Shown one piece after another: positions 39,627 to 50,799 of a DNA stretch of 64,000 nt. Source of the DNA: Streptomyces sp. PKU-EA00015 (GTDB lineage Bacteria; Actinomycetota; Actinomycetes; Streptomycetales; Streptomycetaceae). The notes under the pieces were generated by a model. That model had not been told where the DNA came from. It saw only the letters and a list, made by a program, of their open reading frames with translations, and ran no database searches. The DNA is taken from the NCBI RefSeq assembly GCF_013387495.1, contig NZ_JABZEE010000008.1:62001-126000 (forward strand), given 5' to 3'. The stretch's first letter is position 1, and every line of letters begins with the position of its first letter. Made by a program: the position numbers and the translations under genes.

Positions 39627-39659
39627 CCGCGCGAGGGCGCTGTTTGCGCCCTCGCGCGG
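39627..39659 (-). terminator. Hairpin between livK and livH
   Basis: CCGCGCGAGGGCGC and GCGCCCTCGCGCGG pair over 14 bp around a 5-nt loop in the only sizeable gap of the operon. It probably acts as a partial terminator or 3' stabiliser that raises the binding protein above the membrane parts. Confidence 0.7.
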
Positions 39660-39726
39660 CTGTGTTCAATTTCGGTGGGGGCTGGCGGAGCGGCTCGCGG
39701 CCGGTCCGTCCTGGGTCACTGCTCGG

Positions 39727-40959
39727 TCAGTCCTCGAAGGTCGCGGACTTGACGTCGGTCCACTTGCCGCCCTTGACCGAGTAGACGGTGAGCTGCTTGT
39801 TGGTGGTGTCGCCGAACTCGTCGAACGAGACCTTGCCGGTCACACCGTCGAACGAGACCTTGGACATGGCCTCGGTGACCTTCTTGCGGGCGTCGGCCGG
39901 CACCTTGCCGTCGTTGGCCGCGACGACGGCCTTGACCGCCTGGATGATGCTCCACGCGGCGTCGTAGGAGTAGCCGCCGTAGGCCGCGTACGGGTCCTTG
40001 TAGCTGCCGGCGTTGTAGTCCTCGATGAACTTCTTGGCCGTCGGGAGCTTCTCGACCGGGTATCCGACGGAGGTCGCGAGGTCGCCGTCGTTCGCCGTAC
40101 CGGAAGCCGCGATGAACGCCGGGTCGTAGATGCCGTCGCCACCCATGGTCGGGACGTTGGCCCCGGCCTTCTTGACCTGGTCGGAGAGCAGGCCGCCCTC
40201 GGGGTACTGACCGCCGAAGTAGACGGAGTCGGCGCCCTTGGCCTTGACCTTGTCGGCGGTGGAGGAGAAGTCGGTCTCCTTCACGGTGACGTGGTCGGTG
40301 CCGACGACCTTGCCGCCGAGGCGCTCGAACTCCTCGGAGAAGATCGCGGCGAGGCCGGCGCCGTAGGTCTGCTTGTCGTCGACGACGAAGACCTTGCGCT
40401 TCTTGGCGTCGTTGTACAGGTACTGGGCGGCGAACTTGCCCTGGATGACGTCCGTGGTGGCGGTACGGAAGTAGGTGGCGAACGGCCGCTTCTTCTCGCC
40501 CTTGGCCCAGTTGTCGCCCTGGCTCAGCGCCGGGTTGGTGTTGGCCGGGGAGACCTGGGTCAGGTTCGCGGAGTTGAAGACGCCCTGCATCGACTGGGAC
40601 ACGCCGGAGTTCAGCGGGCCGACGACGCCGAGGACGTCCTTGTTGCCGACCAGTTTGGTGGCGTTGGCCTGACCGGAGGCGGGTACGGCCTGGTCGTCGA
40701 GGGCCTCGATCTTGAACTCGACGCCCGGGACCTCGTTGTTCTTGTTGGCGGTCTTGGCCGCGAGGTCCACGGAGTTCTTGATGCCCTGACCGAGCGCCGA
40801 CAGGGAGCCGGTGAGCGGCGCGTCGACACCGATGACAACGGTGGTCTTGCCACCGCTCTCGCTGCCGCCCTTGTTGTCGTCGCGCGAGCCGCAGGCGGAG
40901 AGGGTGAGCGCTCCCGTGGTGACCACGGTGGTGAGGATGAGCAAGGAACGGTGTCGCAC
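39727..40959 (-). CDS. livK: Branched-chain amino acid ABC transporter substrate-binding lipoprotein (LivK)
   Basis: The 410-residue type I periplasmic-binding-fold protein has a lipoprotein signal (LLILTTVVTTGALTLSAC-GS, lipobox LSAC) and then VVIGVDAPLTGSLSALGQGIKNSVDLA, VGPLNSGVSQSMQGVF and FRTATTDVIQGKFAAQYL, typical of Leu/Ile/Val-binding proteins. It captures amino acids outside the membrane for LivHMGF. The GTG at 40959 is preceded by GGGAAAGGATTAATC and gives a normal signal. It is the first gene of the unit; its promoter should lie in 40980-41200. Confidence 0.95.
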   Translation of the reverse strand: MRHRSLLILTTVVTTGALTLSACGSRDDNKGGSESGGKTTVVIGVDAPLTGSLSALGQGIKNSVDLAAKTANKNNEVPGVEFKIEALDDQAVPASGQANATKLVGNKDVLGVVGPLNSGVSQSMQGVFNSANLTQVSPANTNPALSQGDNWAKGEKKRPFATYFRTATTDVIQGKFAAQYLYNDAKKRKVFVVDDKQTYGAGLAAIFSEEFERLGGKVVGTDHVTVKETDFSSTADKVKAKGADSVYFGGQYPEGGLLSDQVKKAGANVPTMGGDGIYDPAFIAASGTANDGDLATSVGYPVEKLPTAKKFIEDYNAGSYKDPYAAYGGYSYDAAWSIIQAVKAVVAANDGKVPADARKKVTEAMSKVSFDGVTGKVSFDEFGDTTNKQLTVYSVKGGKWTDVKSATFED

Positions 40960-41484
40960 GATTAATCCTTTCCCTGGCGCGGCCCCCTCTGCTGAGGTGC
41001 CGTTTTGCCGCCGGGCCGTACTGGGGGATACACGGCCTTCTGAAGGCGCGCCCTTCGGCGCGGTGACTGGCGGTGACTCTAGGCGGAGGTGAGGGGGCCC
41101 GGGAGACGGGAACTCAGGATGTGACGCTCTTGTTATGCCGAGGCCAAAGATCTGTGGGGGGAGTATGGACAGATCGGGCTTTTGGATACGGCACGGAATG
41201 CCCACATGGTGAGAATATGCAGTTCCGCTCAGGGGCTTGGGTGGTTCTTGGTGCTGACAGCCGTCCGGAGTTTGCTTGGGTTACTCGGAGAACGGGACTG
41301 TGAGGGTGCGTGAGGGTGAAACCGAATTCCGGACACGATCTCCGTCACTCAGGGTGACGGACGGGGAGATGTTGATCATGTTGCGGCGGCGTGTCGGGGG
41401 CATGAATCGACCGGACATCGCCGCGCTGAGTAATCAGCCACCGTCCGAATTCCGGACGCTTCATCATGCCATGTGGCGCGGGGA
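40960..41484. other. Long promoter region upstream of livK with repeated CCGAATTCCGGAC
   Basis: These 525 bases hold no gene I can support. It is less GC-rich than its surroundings. CCGAATTCCGGAC occurs twice (41322-41334 and 41445-41457, 123 bp apart); the second is part of the near palindrome GTCCGAATTCCGGAC. A 7-bp stem CCGTCAC / GTGACGG lies between them at 41342-41360. These may be regulator sites for livK. The lipoprotein gene ends at 41485. Confidence 0.45.
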
Positions 41485-41886
41485 TCACCTCGGCGGTCGC
41501 CAGTTCTCGGAACTGCCCGTCAGGCCGTTCTGTTCCGCGCAGTCCCGCTCCGCCTGCCGGTCGATCAGTTCCAGCGCCTTCTGCCGCCCTTGGCGCCTTT
41601 GCTCGGTGCGGGCCGCGGCGACGATTTTCTCGTGGAGGGCGTACTGATCATTGGAGAGCCCCTTTTGTTCCCAGTCGATTCCGGCCCATTTGTCACCCTT
41701 GAGCGTCTCTTTGGCCCAGTACGAGACGAGACTTGTGCATATCTGGGCAGGAGAGCTGGGCTGTGGTGCGGGAGTTGGGGTCCGCGGGTGGCCGGGGGAG
41801 GGGGTGGTCGAGCAGGCGGCCGCGGCCAGGGAGAACAGGAGGGTGCCGGCGGCGTACATGGCCTGGCTGTGCGGCTTCATGCCCAT
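41485..41886 (-). CDS. Small predicted lipoprotein of unknown function
   Basis: The 133-residue precursor has a lipoprotein signal (residues about 1-28, lipobox AAAAC) followed by a Pro/Thr/Ser linker (STTPSPGHPRTPTPAPQPSSP) and a domain of about 85 residues, CTSLVSYWAKETLKGDKWAGIDWEQKGLSNDQYALHEKIVAAART, with two cysteines that could pair. I do not recognise the domain beyond Streptomyces hypotheticals. ATGs at 41886 and 41880 are both possible; neither has a strong ribosome site. It is the only minus-strand gene between livK and the thioesterase gene. Confidence 0.78.
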   Translation of the reverse strand: MGMKPHSQAMYAAGTLLFSLAAAACSTTPSPGHPRTPTPAPQPSSPAQICTSLVSYWAKETLKGDKWAGIDWEQKGLSNDQYALHEKIVAAARTEQRRQGRQKALELIDRQAERDCAEQNGLTGSSENWRPPR

Positions 41887-42060
41887 GGGCAAACGCTAGG
41901 CCGTCACCATCGGTGACACAACGGTCCGGAACGCCGATGCATCCGCAAAGCGTGACCTTGGGCCGTAAAGCGGCGCAGGCGGGCACCGGCGGTGTGCGGC
42001 GCCCGCCCGGCGGCAGGGCGGAGAGGGTGGCGGCCCCGGGGCCGCGCGTGGTGCCGGCGA

Positions 42061-42519
42061 TCAGCCCTGGGCGTCGCGCAGGAGGCACGTCAGTCGGGCC
42101 GTGCACACCCGCCTGTCCTGCTCGTCCGTGATCACGATCTCGTACGTGGCCGTCGAGCGCCCCCGGTGCACCGGCGTGGCCACGCCCGTGACCTGGCCCG
42201 AGCGCACTCCGCGGTGGTGCGTGCAGTTGAGGTCGACGCCCACGGCGATCTTGGAGGATCCGCCGTGCAGCATCGAGCCCACCGACCCCAGGGTCTCCGC
42301 CAGCACGGCGGAGGCGCCGCCGTGCAGCAGGCCGTACGGCTGGGTGTTGCCCTCCACGGGCATCGTGCCGACGACCCGCTCTGCCGACGCCTCGGCGATC
42401 TGCACGCCCATGCGGTTGCCGAGGCTCCCGGCGGAGAAGAGCGCGGGCAGGTCGATACCGAGCTCCGCGTACTCGTCGATGACCTCTTGCGGGAACTTCA
42501 CGGTGGTCTGCTCGCCCAT
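42061..42519 (-). CDS. PaaI family hotdog-fold thioesterase
   Basis: The 152-residue protein is a hotdog domain with the PaaI signature GLLHGGASAVLAETLGSVGSM, in which the Asn/Asp/Glu-containing helix follows HGG, and DLNCTHHRGVRSGQVTGVATPVHRGRSTATYEI. Such enzymes hydrolyse aryl- or hydroxyaryl-CoA esters. Length is typical. The ATG at 42519 gives MGEQTTVKFPQ. It lies 51 bp after the oxidoreductase gene's stop on the same strand, so cotranscription is possible. Confidence 0.9.
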   Translation of the reverse strand: MGEQTTVKFPQEVIDEYAELGIDLPALFSAGSLGNRMGVQIAEASAERVVGTMPVEGNTQPYGLLHGGASAVLAETLGSVGSMLHGGSSKIAVGVDLNCTHHRGVRSGQVTGVATPVHRGRSTATYEIVITDEQDRRVCTARLTCLLRDAQG

Positions 42520-42570
42520 GGGCCGGCTCCGATCGTCGTACGGCGTTTCCCTGACTGCCTGAGCAAACGC

Positions 42571-44850
42571 TTAGGCGGACGGAGATTGTTCCAGACGCAC
42601 GATCACGGACTTGCTGGCGGGGGTGTTGCTGGTGTCCGCCGTGGAGTCCAGCGGCACCAGCACGTTCGTCTCCGGGTAATAGGCGGCGGCGCAGCCGCGC
42701 GCCGTCGGATAGTGGATCACCCGGAAGCCGCGGGCCCGGCGCTCCACGCCGTCCTTCCACTCGCCGACCAGATCGGCGTACGAACCGTCCGCCAGGCCCA
42801 GCTCGCGCGCGTCCTGAGGGTGGACGAGCACCACGCGGCGGCCGCCCTTGATGCCGCGGTAGCGGTCGTCGAGACCGTAGATCGTGGTGTTGTACTGGTC
42901 GTGCGAGCGAAGGGTCTGCAGCAGCAGCCGGCCCTCGGGCACCTCGGGATACTCCACGGGGGCCGCGGTGAAGTGGGCCTTGCCCGTCGCCGTCGGGAAG
43001 CGGCGCTCGTCGCGGGGGCCGTGCGGGAGGGTGAAACCGCCCGGCCGGGCGATCTTCTCGTTGAAGTCCTCGAAGCCGGGAACGACCCGGGCGATCCGGT
43101 CGCGGATCGTCCCGTAGTCCTTCTCGAACTCCTCCCAGGGCGTCGTCGACGCCGGCCCCAGCACCGCGCGCGCCATCCGGGCGACGATCGCCGGCTCGGA
43201 GAGCAGATGCGGGCTCGCGGGCGGCAGATTCCCGCGGGAGGCGTGGACCATGCCCATCGAGTCCTCGACGGTGACCACCTGACGGCCGCCCGCCTGGACG
43301 TCCTTGTCGGTGCGGCCCAGCGTCGGCAGGATCAGCGCCCGCCGGCCGGTCACGGCGTGCGAGCGGTTCAGCTTCGTCGACACGTGCACGGTCAGCCGCG
43401 CCCGGCGCATCGCCGCCTCGGTGACCTCCGTGTCCGGCGTCGCCCCCACGAAATTGCCGCCCATGGCGAAGAAGACCTTGGCCCGGCCGTCGCGCAGCGC
43501 CTCGATCGAGCGGACCACGTCCAGCCCGTGGTGGCGCGGCGGCGCGAAACCGAACTCCCTCTCCAGCGCGTCCAGGAACGCCTCCGACGGGCGCTCGAAG
43601 ATGCCCATCGTGCGGTCGCCCTGCACGTTCGAATGGCCGCGCACCGGGCACACGCCCGCGCCCGGACGGCCGATGTTGCCCCGCAGCAGCAGGAAGTTGA
43701 CCACCTCGCGGATGGTCGCCACGGAGTGCTTGTGCTGGGTCAGACCCATCGCCCAGCACACGATGACGCGCTTCGACTCCAGCACCATGGCGAGCGCACG
43801 CTCGATCTCCTCGCGCCGCAGGCCGGTCGCGGCGAGGGTGTCCGCCCAGTCCGCCGCCCGCGCGGCGGCGGTGAACTCCTCGTAGCCGTGGGTGTGTTCG
43901 CGTACGAACTCCTCGTCGACCGCGCCCTCCGTCTCCAGGATCAGCTTGTTGAGCAGCCGGAAGAGCGCCTGGTCGCCGCCGATGCGGATCTGCAGGAACA
44001 GATCGGTCAGGGGGACGCCCTTGACCATGCCGCGCGGAGTCTGCGGGTTCTTGAACCGCTCCAGGCCCGCCTCGGGCAGCGGATTCACGGAGATGATCCT
44101 CGCGCCCGAGCCCTTGGCCTTCTCCAGGGCGGAGAGCATCCGGGGATGGTTCGTACCGGGATTCTGACCGGCCACGATGATCAGATCGGCCTGGTGCAGG
44201 TCCTCCAGCGAGACGCTGCCCTTGCCGATGCCGATCGTCTCGGTCAGCGCGGAGCCGGACGACTCGTGGCACATGTTCGAACAGTCGGGCAGGTTGTTCG
44301 TCCCGAATTCGCGGGCGAACAGCTGCAGCAGGAACGCCGCCTCGTTGCTCGTGCGCCCCGAGGTGTAGAAGAGCGCCTCGTCCGGGGACGACAGCGCGCC
44401 CAGCTCCTCGGCGATGATCGCGAACGCCCGCTCCCAGGTCACCGCCTCGTACCGGTCGGCACCCTCGGGGAGGTACATGGGCTGGGTGATACGGCCCTGC
44501 TGGCCCAGCCAGTAACCACTGCGGCTCGCGAGATCGGAGAGCGTGTGCGCAGCGAAGAAGTCCGGTGTCACCCGGCGCAGCGTCGCCTCCTCGGCGACGG
44601 CCTTCGCCCCGTTCTCGCAGAACTCGGCGACGTGGCGCTTGTCGCCCTCTGGCCAGGCGCAGCCGGGGCAGTCGAAGCCGTCCTTCTGATTGACCTGCAG
44701 CAGCGTCTGCGCCGTGCGGCGCACACCCATCTGCTGCCGGGCGATGCGCAGCGTGTGCCCGATGGCGGGCAGGCCCGCAGCCGCGTGCTGCGGCGCCGCG
44801 ACCTCGGGCGCGTCCTGGACCGGGTCACCTGCGGGCGGCTTGCTGGGCAT
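42571..44850 (-). CDS. YdeP-type molybdopterin oxidoreductase (formate dehydrogenase-like)
   Basis: The 759-residue protein belongs to the FdhF/YdeP branch of the DMSO reductase family. An N-terminal Cys cluster in the style of YdeP (FDCPGCAWPEGDK ... EFCENG) is followed by cofactor-binding blocks (FYTSGRTSNEAAFLLQLFAR; LPDCSNMCHESSG; IIVAGQNPGTNHPRML; AMGLTQHKHSVATIREV; GNIGRPGAGVCPVRGHSNVQG; VFFAMGGNF) and a C-terminal MGD-binding beta-barrel. YdeP is linked to acid resistance in E. coli; the true substrate is unknown. Translation starts at ATG 44850. Its promoter mirrors that of polA. Confidence 0.92.
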   Translation of the reverse strand: MPSKPPAGDPVQDAPEVAAPQHAAAGLPAIGHTLRIARQQMGVRRTAQTLLQVNQKDGFDCPGCAWPEGDKRHVAEFCENGAKAVAEEATLRRVTPDFFAAHTLSDLASRSGYWLGQQGRITQPMYLPEGADRYEAVTWERAFAIIAEELGALSSPDEALFYTSGRTSNEAAFLLQLFAREFGTNNLPDCSNMCHESSGSALTETIGIGKGSVSLEDLHQADLIIVAGQNPGTNHPRMLSALEKAKGSGARIISVNPLPEAGLERFKNPQTPRGMVKGVPLTDLFLQIRIGGDQALFRLLNKLILETEGAVDEEFVREHTHGYEEFTAAARAADWADTLAATGLRREEIERALAMVLESKRVIVCWAMGLTQHKHSVATIREVVNFLLLRGNIGRPGAGVCPVRGHSNVQGDRTMGIFERPSEAFLDALEREFGFAPPRHHGLDVVRSIEALRDGRAKVFFAMGGNFVGATPDTEVTEAAMRRARLTVHVSTKLNRSHAVTGRRALILPTLGRTDKDVQAGGRQVVTVEDSMGMVHASRGNLPPASPHLLSEPAIVARMARAVLGPASTTPWEEFEKDYGTIRDRIARVVPGFEDFNEKIARPGGFTLPHGPRDERRFPTATGKAHFTAAPVEYPEVPEGRLLLQTLRSHDQYNTTIYGLDDRYRGIKGGRRVVLVHPQDARELGLADGSYADLVGEWKDGVERRARGFRVIHYPTARGCAAAYYPETNVLVPLDSTADTSNTPASKSVIVRLEQSPSA

Positions 44851-44889
44851 CGCGCTCTCCTTCGAGCGTCGTTCCTGCTGTACGGCCCG

Positions 44890-44912
44890 ATCCTTTCACG
44901 TACCACCGACAG
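44890..44912 (-). promoter_or_regulatory. RecA-NDp-like promoter of the YdeP-type gene
   Basis: Read on the minus strand, CTGTCGGTGG, 7 bp, then AAGGAT. The first element differs by one base from the LexA-independent damage promoter element TTGTCRGTGG known from mycobacteria. It is the inverted near-copy of the polA promoter at 44959-44981. Confidence 0.55.
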
Positions 44913-44958
44913 CGGCCCAGGCCCCGGCAGGACCGGGTGCGGCCGACGGCGGTCGGGA

Positions 44959-44981
44959 TTGTCGGTGGTCCGTGGCAGGAT
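44959..44981 (+). promoter_or_regulatory. RecA-NDp-like promoter of polA
   Basis: TTGTCGGTGG (44959-44968) matches TTGTCRGTGG exactly; after 7 bp comes CAGGAT (44976-44981), a TANNNT-like -10. Seven bases later is the GTG start of polA, so the message would be leaderless. In mycobacteria this class depends on PafBC and responds to DNA damage without LexA. Confidence 0.6.
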
Positions 44982-44988
44982 CGGGTCC

Positions 44989-47697
<2,709 letters not shown>

Positions 47698-47713
47698 GCC
47701 TTCCGGGAGAGCT

Positions 47714-47740
47714 GCCCCGGGGCCTTCGGGCCTCCGGGGC
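47714..47740. terminator. Convergent terminator after polA
   Basis: GCCCCGG pairs with CCGGGGC and an inner GGCC pairs with GGCC around a TTCG tetraloop, with one bulged T. It lies 17 bp after the polA stop and before the converging DUF4184 gene stop. Confidence 0.75.
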
Positions 47741-47748
47741 GGCCGGCC

Positions 47749-48552
47749 TCACTCGCGGGTGCGGACGCGAATCGCCGCCCCGTAGAGCAGCAGACCCGCC
47801 GCAAGGCCGGCACCCGCACCGAAGCACGCCGTCGGGATCAGGTGGAGCGGTGTCTCGACGCGGCCCCCGTGCGCGTACCAGCGCACACAGCGGTGCACGA
47901 TCCCCGCGAGCACGCACAGTCCCAGCACCGCCCCGGCGAGGCGGCGCTCGCGGCCGCCGAGTCGCGGCAGTCCGTGGCCGGGCGGCAGCGCCGGCTCCGC
48001 GCGGCGCAGGGCCGACACCATGAACCACGTCAGCGCGACAAGGGCCAGGGCCGAACTCCCGTACTGCGCGTACGTGTAGAGCGGGAGCCCGGCGACCACC
48101 TCGCCCAGCACGGGCACCTGCCGCACGCCCCACCGGTCGAAGTGGGTGAACGCGTCCCACACCACATGCGTCGTCGCACCGAGCACCGCCGAGACGTAGA
48201 ACCAGAGCGCGGCGACCAGCGGAGGCCGGTCGCCCCAGGCGCGCCCCTGCAGCACCGTGTGCACCCTGGCCTGCCAGCTGTCCGGCAGGAGCGCGACCAG
48301 CGGATCGCGCACCATCAGCCAGGCCGCGAGCAGCACCGCGGTGATGGCGACGTCGATCGTGAGCACACCCACGGGCCTGTGTGTCATGTCCCCGAATGTC
48401 ATCGCGCCCGGTACGAAACTGCCGGCGAAGTACGTCATGTCGGGCGCGAACGACCCCAGGACGAGTGCCGAGGCGAACAGCGGTCCGCGCGCCGTCCCGT
48501 CCGTCCGGATGCCCGGCAGCACTGCCGCGGCGTGGCTCAAGGTGAACGGCAT
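47749..48552 (-). CDS. DUF4184 family integral membrane protein
   Basis: The 267-residue protein begins with the DUF4184 signature MPFTLSHAAAVLPGIR and has about six membrane spans (for example VGVLTIDVAITAVLLAAWLMV, VAALWFYVSAVLGATTHVVWDAF, SALALVALTWFMVSAL, LAGAVLGLCVLAGIVHRCV). His and Asp residues at TLSH and GATTHVVWD suggest a metal or lipid-phosphate site, but no function is established. The ATG at 48552 follows AGGGGACTGACATC. It converges on polA and is divergent from the transglycosylase gene. Confidence 0.9.
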   Translation of the reverse strand: MPFTLSHAAAVLPGIRTDGTARGPLFASALVLGSFAPDMTYFAGSFVPGAMTFGDMTHRPVGVLTIDVAITAVLLAAWLMVRDPLVALLPDSWQARVHTVLQGRAWGDRPPLVAALWFYVSAVLGATTHVVWDAFTHFDRWGVRQVPVLGEVVAGLPLYTYAQYGSSALALVALTWFMVSALRRAEPALPPGHGLPRLGGRERRLAGAVLGLCVLAGIVHRCVRWYAHGGRVETPLHLIPTACFGAGAGLAAGLLLYGAAIRVRTRE

Positions 48553-48691
48553 GATGTCAGTCCCCTGTGACGACCGCTGTTGATCAATCCCGCCCATTAT
48601 GCGTGATTTCCTTGCGCCGCCTTGCCCACACCGGATCCGACATTCGGAATATCGGTAGGTGGCGAACGGGTGAATACCGGTCAGGTGACGG

Positions 48692-48720
48692 TTTTACGGC
48701 GCGCGGAGTTGCACTAGGGT
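48692..48720 (+). promoter_or_regulatory. Promoter of the transglycosylase gene
   Basis: TTTTAC, a 17-bp spacer and TAGGGT (48715-48720) fit a housekeeping-type promoter with moderate -35. It would start RNA near 48727, about 53 nt before the ATG. Confidence 0.5.
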
Positions 48721-48779
48721 CGCGAGAGACTTCGCGCAGGGGAGCGCGAGCAGCCGCCGACGGGGAGGGGACCAGACGT

Positions 48780-50486
48780 ATGGCAGCGCAATTCGGCCGC
48801 CGACTGCGCAGGGGGGCTACGACAACCGCCGTCGCCGCGGCCGCAGTGGCCGCACTCTCCGCCTCCCAGGCGCCGGGCGTCGCGCCCGCCACGTCGGGCG
48901 GAAGCCAGGAGGCGGCCGACGCCACCCCTCCGCCCGGGACGCCGGTGACCGGCAACTCCCCGTACTACACGGACCTCCCTCCCCTGAACACCCCTGACGG
49001 CCCGGGCACTTCGGGCGATGCTCTGGTGACCGGACCGGGTGAGGCGGGCATACCGGCGACCGTCCTCGCCGCCTACAAGCAGGCGGAGAAGACCCTCGCC
49101 GAGACCGATCCCGCGTGCCGTCTTCCGTGGCAGCTGCTGGCGGCCATCGGCAAGGTGGAGTCGGGTCAGGCGCGCGGCGGGCGGGTGGACGCGAACGGTA
49201 CGACGCTGACCCCGATTCTGGGTCCGGTGCTGAACGGCGTCGGCTTCGCGAACATCTCCGACACCGACAACGGCGCCTTCGACGGCGACACCGTGCACGA
49301 CCGGGCCGTCGGCCCCATGCAGTTCATCCCCTCCACCTGGGCCACCTGGGGCCAGGACGCGAACGGCGACGGCCGCAAGGACCCCAACAACATCTACGAC
49401 GCCGCGCTCGCCGCCGGCCGCTACCTGTGCCACGGCGGCCGGGACCTGACGGTCCAGGACGACCTGGACAGGGCCATCCTCGGCTACAACCACTCGCGGG
49501 AGTACCTGCGCACGGTGATGTCGTGGTTCGAGTACTACAAGCGCGGCACCCACGAGGTCCCGGACGGCACCGGAGTGCTGCCTGTCGGCGACGGACCCGA
49601 CAGCGCCGGCCCGCTGCCCACCCCCAAGCCGACTCCCAAGCCGACTCCCAAGCCGACTCCCCCACCGAAGCCCTCGGAGCCCGGGACGACGCCGCCCCCC
49701 GGACCCACGCCGCCCGGTGGGGGCACCGGCGGCACGCCCACGCCGACGCCGCCCCCCACCCCCGCGCCCGTCTCACACATCGAGGACGCCGGCACCGGAC
49801 GGATGACGGCGACGGCCGGTCAGGACTTCGCCGCGCGTGCCAAGGTCCGGGTGGAGAACTCCCGTGGCGAAGGCGTGGCACGGGAGGCCGTACGGTTCTC
49901 CGTCATCGGTGACACCGACACCCGCTTCCCGGACGGCAGGACCAGCGTCGTCCTGCTCACCGCCGCGGACGGCACGGTCACCGCCCCGGCCTTGCGCGCG
50001 GGCGAGAAGACCGGCACCTTCACCGTCCGCGCCACGGTCGAGGGGCGCGACCTGACTCCCCGCGACTTCATCGCCACCGTGACCGAGCGGGTCGCGGACA
50101 CGATCGTGAGGACCGGCAGCGAGGCCCAGACGGCCGAGCCCGGCGCCGAGTTCGCGCACGCCATCCAGGTCCAGGCCACCTGCAGGGGTGCGGCGGCCGC
50201 CGGCGTCGAGATGACCGCCACCATGATCAGGTCCGCCGACGACCCGGCCGAGAACGACAAGGGCCCCTACTTCAAGGACGCCCAGGGCAACACCCTGCGC
50301 ACCCTCACCGGCCTGAAGGCCGATGCCAACGGCCTGCTGACGCTCCCGAAGATCTACGCGGACGGCAATCAGGGCACCTACCGCCTGCGCCTCACCAGCC
50401 CCGGCGGCGGGTCCCTCGACATCGAACTGCAGGTCGTCGCCCCGGCCGAGTCGTCTCCCTCCCCGTCCCCGACGCCCACCGGCTGA
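48780..50486 (+). CDS. Secreted lytic murein transglycosylase with Ig-like C-terminal domains
   Basis: The 568-residue precursor has a long basic signal peptide (residues about 1-40), a MltB-type transglycosylase domain (about 100-260; LPWQLLAAIGKVESGQARGG with catalytic Glu; VGPMQFIPSTWATWGQDANGDG; YDAALAAGRYLCHGG; LGYNHSREYLRTV), a Pro-rich linker with PTPK tetrapeptide repeats, and about 210 residues of Ig-like beta-sandwich (TAGQDFAARAKVRVENSRGE; VRTGSEAQTAEPGAEFAHAI). It should cleave cell-wall glycan to anhydromuropeptides outside the membrane. The ATG at 48780 follows GGGGAGGGGACC. Confidence 0.92.
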   Translation: MAAQFGRRLRRGATTTAVAAAAVAALSASQAPGVAPATSGGSQEAADATPPPGTPVTGNSPYYTDLPPLNTPDGPGTSGDALVTGPGEAGIPATVLAAYKQAEKTLAETDPACRLPWQLLAAIGKVESGQARGGRVDANGTTLTPILGPVLNGVGFANISDTDNGAFDGDTVHDRAVGPMQFIPSTWATWGQDANGDGRKDPNNIYDAALAAGRYLCHGGRDLTVQDDLDRAILGYNHSREYLRTVMSWFEYYKRGTHEVPDGTGVLPVGDGPDSAGPLPTPKPTPKPTPKPTPPPKPSEPGTTPPPGPTPPGGGTGGTPTPTPPPTPAPVSHIEDAGTGRMTATAGQDFAARAKVRVENSRGEGVAREAVRFSVIGDTDTRFPDGRTSVVLLTAADGTVTAPALRAGEKTGTFTVRATVEGRDLTPRDFIATVTERVADTIVRTGSEAQTAEPGAEFAHAIQVQATCRGAAAAGVEMTATMIRSADDPAENDKGPYFKDAQGNTLRTLTGLKADANGLLTLPKIYADGNQGTYRLRLTSPGGGSLDIELQVVAPAESSPSPSPTPTG

Positions 50487-50651
50487 TCCCGACGGTCGTC
50501 ACCGCCCCGCCCCTCCGCCCCTCGGGCCGAGGGGCGGTCGCATGTGTTTCCTCCTGTTCTCCTGTCACCGGCTGTTCTCATCTCACGGCCGCGTTGCTAC
50601 GGTGCCCCACCCCTGACGCTTCATCAGATCAGACCGCCCGGGAGGCCGAGC

Positions 50652-50789
50652 ATGCGCGCCCTCGCCGCCGCCGCCATCGGACTGGCCGCCGCGTTCGCCC
50701 TGGTCCTCACCGTGACGGCGATCGGCGCACCCGCCGGTGAGACCTCGCCCAAGCCGCTGCTGACCACCGTCCCCGGCCCCAAGAAGTAG
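50652..50789 (+). CDS. SPW_0924 family small membrane protein
   Basis: This 45-residue protein, MRALAAAAIGLAAAFALVLT followed by VTAIGAPAGETSPKPLLTTVPG, is a short conserved Streptomyces peptide with one hydrophobic segment that could be a signal or a membrane anchor. Function is unknown. The ATG at 50652 has GGGAGGCCGAGC upstream. The DUF3068 gene starts 10 bp after its stop, so the two are probably made together. Confidence 0.82.
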   Translation: MRALAAAAIGLAAAFALVLTVTAIGAPAGETSPKPLLTTVPGPKK

Positions 50790-50799
50790 GGAGAGGGCC

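Noticed and set aside
41992-44988. 1000-residue upstream extension of the polA frame
   Set aside because: It is antisense to the thioesterase and oxidoreductase genes and lacks any domain; polA begins at GTG 44989.
49620-49680. Short tandem repeats as a CRISPR-like array
   Set aside because: They encode the PTPK linker of the transglycosylase in frame; there are no spacers.
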